From the NCBI GenBank assembly GCA_031276105.1, contig JAISNS010000070.1, positions 1 through 17,514 on the forward strand: DNA of 17,514 nt, given 5' to 3'. Below, piece by piece: positions 17,295-17,514 of the stretch. The translations under genes and the position numbers were made by a program. Position 1 is the first letter of the stretch; each line of letters opens with the position of its first letter. The notes below the pieces were generated by a model. It was not told the origin of the DNA and did no database searches. It worked only from the letters and a program-made list of their open reading frames with translations. The DNA is from Dysgonamonadaceae bacterium (GTDB lineage: Bacteria > Bacteroidota > Bacteroidia > Bacteroidales > Azobacteroidaceae).

Positions 17295-17370
17295 GTGTAC
17301 GCAATGTGGACGGTGATGTACGCGATGTGTACGCGATGTGGACGTGATGTGGACGGAGATGTGGACGGAT
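17295..17370. repeat. Degenerate ~11-bp tandem repeat
   Basis: About seven units of the form GTG(G/T)ACG(C/G/T)(A/G)AT, 9 to 12 bases long, run without interruption (for example GTGTACGCGAT, GTGGACGTGAT, GTGGACGGAGAT). It lies just beyond the 3' end of the gene at the right edge. Units vary in length by single bases, so it is not a coding repeat. Confidence 0.75.
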
Positions 17371-17395
17371 GGCGCCGGGGTGGTGTGCGCGTGGT

Positions 17396-17514
17396 TTAGC
17401 GGTTGTTGGCTTTCAGTTCTTTGATGGTTTCGCGCAATTCCTGAATGTATTCGTCTTTCTCGCGCAGGCGCTCGTCTTTCTCGCGCAGGCGCTCGTCTTT
17501 CTCGCGCATAATAT
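17396..17514 (-). CDS. C-terminal coiled coil of a protein running off the right edge
   Basis: Reading left from the window edge, the frame gives an M/I-led series of REKDERL heptads, then EYIQELRETIKELKANNR and a TAA stop at 17396-17398. The stretch is a charged coiled coil, encoded by a 21-bp unit present twice in full (17451-17471 and 17472-17492) and once in part (17493-17508). Many Bacteroidetes Rpn/PD-(D/E)XK recombination-promoting nucleases end in such EKD-rich coiled coils, so that is the best guess. No catalytic part is in the window, so the assignment is weak; the coding status is well supported. Confidence 0.6.
   Translation of the reverse strand, partial: IMREKDERLREKDERLREKDEYIQELRETIKELKANNR

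Larger units (their letters stand above)
16727..17395. other. ~670-bp stretch with no convincing gene
   Basis: AT-rich and homopolymer-rich. A plus-strand frame at 17046-17234 (62 codons) has no recognisable features. What can be seen is short direct repeats (AAAACGAAATGTCC at 16691-16704 and 16781-16794; AATTGCTTTAATTT at 16816-16829 and 16847-16860; AGCAAAAGATG at 17008-17018 and 17038-17048), two hairpins with T-tracts on the plus strand (16952-16975 and 16981-17005), and a degenerate ~11-bp tandem repeat at 17295-17370. Confidence 0.6.

Overview
The window looks like a carbohydrate-utilisation region from a member of the Bacteroidetes (probably Bacteroidales). The evidence is a giant hybrid two-component regulator with a double β-propeller sensor, two secreted proteins ending in type IX secretion (T9SS) sorting domains, TACTTTTG-type -7 promoter elements, and a cluster of secreted glycoside hydrolases. 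No rRNA, tRNA or CRISPR array was seen.

Layout. Positions 1-9557 hold five minus-strand genes, read right to left. They are a GH51 α-L-arabinofuranosidase (8013-9557), a GH128-type endo-hydrolase with a crystallin-like module and T9SS tail (5505-7916), a T9SS-exported putative zinc metallopeptidase with β-trefoil modules (3316-5508, start codon overlapping the previous stop), a 1018-residue GH16-GH105-DUF2264 fusion (138-3194), and the first 34 codons of a probable GH2 β-galactosidase (1-103). They look like one transcription unit. A small overlapping pair resembling a toxin-antitoxin module lies on the plus strand (9638-10134), between these enzymes and the regulator. The regulator gene (10354-14535, minus) follows; its leader contains a (TG)25 microsatellite and an 82-codon leader ORF crossing it. 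Next come nested 10-bp repeats forming a large inverted repeat (14879-15020), then a 5'-truncated, frameshifted gene of the MG2/CarboxypepD_reg/TonB-plug family (15030-16726). About 670 bp without a convincing gene follow, and the window ends in the C-terminal coiled coil of a gene running off the right edge (17396-17514).

How it may work together. The regulator would sense a glycan fragment in the periplasm and activate the enzyme operon. The T9SS proteins (GH128-like enzyme and metallopeptidase) would act at the cell surface. GH51, the triple fusion and GH2 have ordinary signal peptides and no sorting tail, so they would finish the oligosaccharides in the periplasm. Arabinofuranosidase, GH16, unsaturated-uronidase (GH105), DUF2264 (to my recollection GH154 β-glucuronidase) and β-galactosidase together suggest type II arabinogalactan or arabinogalactan-protein. 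The GH128 and GH16 folds leave a β-1,3-glucan as the main alternative. No SusC/SusD pair is visible; one could lie beyond the left edge.

Most unusual items: the three-enzyme fusion, the protease coupled to a glycanase, and the microsatellite whose length sets the reading frame of a leader ORF ending four bases before the regulator's start codon.
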